A stretch of DNA of 23,138 nucleotides from JAEXNA01 sp050486105 (GTDB lineage Bacteria; Vulcanimicrobiota; Xenobia; Xenobiales; JADMJV01). Positions 20,878-23,138 of the stretch are shown piece by piece. Below the pieces are notes generated by a model, which saw only the letters and a program-made list of their open reading frames with translations, did not search any database and had not been told where the DNA came from. The first letter of the stretch is position 1; every line of letters starts with the position of its first letter. Location of the stretch: positions 1 to 23,138 of the forward strand of contig JBJHCR010000065.1 of NCBI GenBank assembly GCA_050486105.1, in the 5' to 3' direction. The position numbers and the translations under genes were made by a program.

Positions 20878-21448
20878 TTGGACCTTCCCAGGCCGGGTAG
20901 AGTCCGTGGTCGATTTTCATTAGGTCGCAAATTTTCCCCACAGTGTGATCCACAACGTCGACGATCGTCTTTGGTTGATGATAGAGGGCTACGAGTGGGG
21001 GGACCACGATCGCTCCCATCTCTGCCAGCGTGGTCAGATTTCTCAGATGTCCAAGGTGGAGGGGGGTCTCGCGAGGCACCACGATCAGGGGTCTTCGCTC
21101 TTTCAGGCTGACGTCGGCTGCGCGACATATGAGGGATTCACCCGTACCGTGGGCAATCTGAGCCAGGGTTTTCATGGAAGCGGGCACCACGATCATCGCT
21201 TCAAAGGGGTAGGTTCCACTGGCTGGAGTGGCGGCGATGTTATTCTCCTTATAGACTACGTCGGCCAAATCTCGCACCGAATCGAGGCTACGTTCTGGGC
21301 ACTCAAGGCGAAGCGTGATTCCAGCGGCTCGCGATACTATTAGGTGGGATTCGACATCTGCCTGTTCCCTGAGGACCTCCAAGAGTCGAATCCCGTAGAG
21401 CACCGAGGACGCTCCGGTGATGGCGATCAAGAAGCGGCGGTGTGACAT
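20858..21448 (-). CDS. ubiX: UbiX-like flavin prenyltransferase
   Basis: 196 aa, normal UbiX/Pad1 length. Rossmann-like flavin fold with ITGASSVLYGIRLLEVL at the N-terminus (usual GASG-A; here GASS-V), a PFEAMIVVPASMKTLAQIAHGTGESLICRAADVSLKERRPLIVVPRETPLHLGHLRNLTTLAEMGAIVVPP core, and the conserved YHQPKTIVDVVDHTVGKICDLM end. It makes prenylated FMN from FMN and dimethylallyl phosphate for UbiD-type decarboxylases; no UbiD gene is in this window. The ATG follows the rhomboid stop directly (TGA then ATG), and a GGAAG lies four bases upstream, so the two are translationally coupled. The end overlaps the lipoprotein gene by 20 bases on the other strand. Confidence 0.92.
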   Translation of the reverse strand: MSHRRFLIAITGASSVLYGIRLLEVLREQADVESHLIVSRAAGITLRLECPERSLDSVRDLADVVYKENNIAATPASGTYPFEAMIVVPASMKTLAQIAHGTGESLICRAADVSLKERRPLIVVPRETPLHLGHLRNLTTLAEMGAIVVPPLVALYHQPKTIVDVVDHTVGKICDLMKIDHGLYPAWEGPTRASQD

Positions 21449-22321
21449 TCAACTTCCTTTCGGGCGGGGAGCTACCAGAGTCACTAGAAACCCGCCGAGA
21501 ATTCCCCCCAAGTGACCCCAGTTGTCCAAGAACTTGTAGCCGCTCATCTCCAACACAAAGCCGATGAGCAAGACCATCCCGGCGATGTTGGCGCTCTGAC
21601 GAACCACGGCTTCGGGCACCATACGAAATCTGAGGTGCAGGGCAAAAATTGTTCCGAGGAGTCCAAACAAGGGACCAGAGGCCCCGATTCCTGCAACCAT
21701 GGAATGGCCCACATAGCAGTGTCCCACCCAAGAGGCCGCTCCTGCGGCCAGGGCCGATGCAAGATAGACCATAAGAAAGCGAAAGCGGCCGAGGATCCCT
21801 TCTAGAGGGGGGCCAAAGACCCAAAGAAACCACATATTTAAGCCCAAATGAAGCAGATTTCCGTGGAGAAAACTTGAGGTCAACAAGACCCACCAATGGC
21901 CGACGGCAAAGGACATCTGGGTAGGGTAGAGGGCCAGCATTTCTCTGGGCCATGCTTGTTGGGCCCCAAACAGAAGAACATTGACCACCATCAAGGGTAG
22001 TACAATGCGGGTGGACGGGCCGAAGTTGGCAAACTTCAAGCGGTAGGTCTGCTGAACTCGGTTTTGGAGTTCTTCGGTGATCTCTCCAGTACCGTCGCAA
22101 GACGCGCACTCGGCAGAACATGGGACATGTCCCTCACCTTGGCAACTTTTGCAAGCATAGGTGGAGCCTCGTGGGGTGCTCTTCTTGCCGGCACCTGAAC
22201 AGGCGGGGCATTCGATGGATCCTTGGCCTTGGCACTCTTGGCATAAACCGGTGCCTCGGCAACGAGGGCAGGGCAAAGGTCGTTCTCCTAGGAGGATTCT
22301 CGGGCTGATCAGGAAACCCAC
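21449..22321 (-). CDS. Rhomboid family intramembrane serine protease with N-terminal DnaJ-type zinc-finger repeats
   Basis: 290 aa. Residues 18-80 hold several CxxCxGxG-type units (CPRCRGTG at 18-25, CQECQGQG at 27-34, CPACSGAG at 38-45, CKSCQGEG at 57-64, CASCDGTG at 72-79), the zinc-binding cysteine-rich pattern of DnaJ. A rhomboid core follows with about six TM spans. Oxyanion residues are in FLHGNLLHLGLNMWFLWVFG (H153, H158, N162). The catalytic serine is S215 in GIGASGPLFG and the catalytic histidine H270 in NWGHLGGILGG. It should be an active membrane protease. Two starts are possible. GTG 22321 has TACGCT six bases before it and could be leaderless. TTG 22276, in frame, has AGGAG eight bases before it and gives 275 aa starting at PCPRCRG. 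I list the longer one. Confidence 0.87.
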   Translation of the reverse strand: MGFLISPRILLGERPLPCPRCRGTGLCQECQGQGSIECPACSGAGKKSTPRGSTYACKSCQGEGHVPCSAECASCDGTGEITEELQNRVQQTYRLKFANFGPSTRIVLPLMVVNVLLFGAQQAWPREMLALYPTQMSFAVGHWWVLLTSSFLHGNLLHLGLNMWFLWVFGPPLEGILGRFRFLMVYLASALAAGAASWVGHCYVGHSMVAGIGASGPLFGLLGTIFALHLRFRMVPEAVVRQSANIAGMVLLIGFVLEMSGYKFLDNWGHLGGILGGFLVTLVAPRPKGS

Positions 22322-22350
22322 AAATTGAGCGTAGACTTCGGGAGCTTACT

Positions 22351-23094
22351 ATGAAAAACTGTTTGGGAATGGGGCTGGCAGTCCTTCTCACATTCACCTC
22401 TTTTTCCTCACCTGCACAGGCGGACCCCTCACTCTATAGAGTGGGAGCCTCCAACGTGGGGGGGCAGACGGTGAACAGCTACAGCAATGCTGGGGCAGCA
22501 GATTATCATCGCACCATGCGCAGCGGGCAGGGGAACACCATCTATAATTTGGCTCCTCCTCCCGATATCAGGCCGAAACCTCAGCCGCGAAATCTGCCCT
22601 TGTCGATCCCCAGTACGGTTACCTACTCCGCCAGTCCCAAAAAGGTGCTTGACCCTCGTTGGGTTCAGAACGGGTCTCAAACCTTCGACCTTTCACCCAT
22701 TGTGGTGGAGGAAGCCAAGCGCTTCAATCTCGATCCTCTGTTGCTGGAAGAGGTGATTCGCCAGGAGTCTAATTTTCGCCCCACGGCTGTTTCCCCGGTA
22801 GGTGCCCAAGGACTTATGCAGTTGATGCCTGGCACCGCTTCCTTAATGGGAGTTAGGAATGCTTTCGAACCCAAAGAGAACGTGGCTGGTGGAGCAAGAT
22901 ATCTAGCAGAGCAATTGTCGCGTTTTCAACGCTTGGACTTGGCCTTGGCTGCGTACAACGCTGGGCCCGGGGCGGTGAGTTCTTACGGGGGAATCCCTCC
23001 TTATCGCGAAACCATCAATTACGTTAGTAAGATCGTCAATGCCTACAACAATAGAGTTCAGCAGGAGCGCTCAAAATCGGGCGAGAAAGCCTGA
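22351..23094 (+). CDS. Lytic murein transglycosylase (SLT domain)
   Basis: 247 aa. Signal peptide MKNCLGMGLAVLLTFTSFSSPAQA, probable cleavage after residue 24. A low-complexity Ser/Pro/Asn linker (about 25-110) leads to an SLT lysozyme-like domain at about 113-235. The catalytic glutamate is E139 in EEVIRQESNFRP, followed by the family hallmarks AVSPVGAQGLMQLMPGTA (146-163) and LALAAYNAGPGAV (197-209), then a GIPPYRETINYV end. It cleaves the beta-1,4 bond in peptidoglycan to give 1,6-anhydroMurNAc products, in the periplasm or at the wall. ATG 22351 is preceded by GGAG (22341-22344) six bases upstream. It is divergent from the rhomboid gene with about 30 bases between starts (from GTG 22321). 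The first 100 residues are not conserved with the family and probably act as a spacer. Confidence 0.92.
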   Translation: MKNCLGMGLAVLLTFTSFSSPAQADPSLYRVGASNVGGQTVNSYSNAGAADYHRTMRSGQGNTIYNLAPPPDIRPKPQPRNLPLSIPSTVTYSASPKKVLDPRWVQNGSQTFDLSPIVVEEAKRFNLDPLLLEEVIRQESNFRPTAVSPVGAQGLMQLMPGTASLMGVRNAFEPKENVAGGARYLAEQLSRFQRLDLALAAYNAGPGAVSSYGGIPPYRETINYVSKIVNAYNNRVQQERSKSGEKA

Positions 23095-23121
23095 CCCGGC
23101 GGGGAAAGGACAAAGAAACAT

Positions 23122-23138
23122 ATGCCTACAGTAACAGA
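23122..23138 (+). CDS. Start of a downstream gene (cut by the window edge)
   Basis: ATG 23122 opens a frame reading M-P-T-V-T before the window ends. A purine-rich AAAGGA lies about 11 bases upstream, and the spacing from the transglycosylase stop (23094) fits a following gene in the same transcription unit. Too little is visible for any identification. Confidence 0.3.

Overview
The window is a moderately GC-rich bacterial chromosome segment, tightly packed with short operons on both strands. Several neighbouring genes overlap or nearly abut. It has no rRNA, tRNA, CRISPR array or insertion sequence that I can recognise. The lineage cannot be fixed from sequence alone. An F420-type LLM oxidoreductase, two Uma2 nucleases, a PilZ protein, a multipass protein with a pilin-like tail, and candidate leaderless promoters (TATAAT six bases before the start codon) suggest a non-proteobacterial group such as Eremiobacterota, Armatimonadota, Chloroflexota or a relative. 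This is a weak inference.

Layout. 1-3983 is a patchwork of small genes: the tail of an NTF2/SnoaL-like protein, a secreted copper-amine-oxidase-N-like protein, an orphan 122-aa protein, two Uma2 family nucleases, and a two-gene unit ending in a DUF6036-type nucleotidyltransferase. 4036-9526 is a four-gene catabolic operon: beta-keto acid cleavage enzyme (DUF849), acyl-CoA carboxylase carboxyltransferase subunit, acyl-CoA dehydrogenase, and biotin carboxylase with fused biotin carrier domain. 9719-13846 holds PilZ, a 40-aa lysine-rich protein between two copies of a short repeat, a universal stress protein, a small orphan, a two-TM protein and the pilin-like membrane protein. 14030-18309 returns to acyl-CoA chemistry. 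A LiuC/AtuE-type enoyl-CoA hydratase is on the minus strand. Divergent from it are an F420-type LLM oxidoreductase, a second biotin carboxylase without a carrier domain, and a fumarylacetoacetate-hydrolase-fold enzyme. 18306-23138 carries a TPR protein, a lipoprotein, a UbiX-like flavin prenyltransferase coupled to a zinc-finger rhomboid protease, a lytic transglycosylase and the start of another gene.

How they work together. Dehydrogenase, carboxylase (two subunits) and hydratase make up the first three steps of the leucine (Liu) or acyclic terpene (Atu) type of beta-methyl-branched acyl-CoA breakdown. The dehydrogenase and carboxyltransferase look more like the Atu type than like classical isovaleryl-CoA dehydrogenase and methylcrotonyl-CoA carboxylase. 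No HMG-CoA lyase (LiuE) is present, and a DUF849 enzyme opens the operon. The second biotin carboxylase/FAH/F420 cluster has no visible carboxyltransferase or biotin carrier partner. These two clusters are the most interesting metabolic content here. The most interesting regulatory content is the repeated TATAAT-N6-ATG arrangement.
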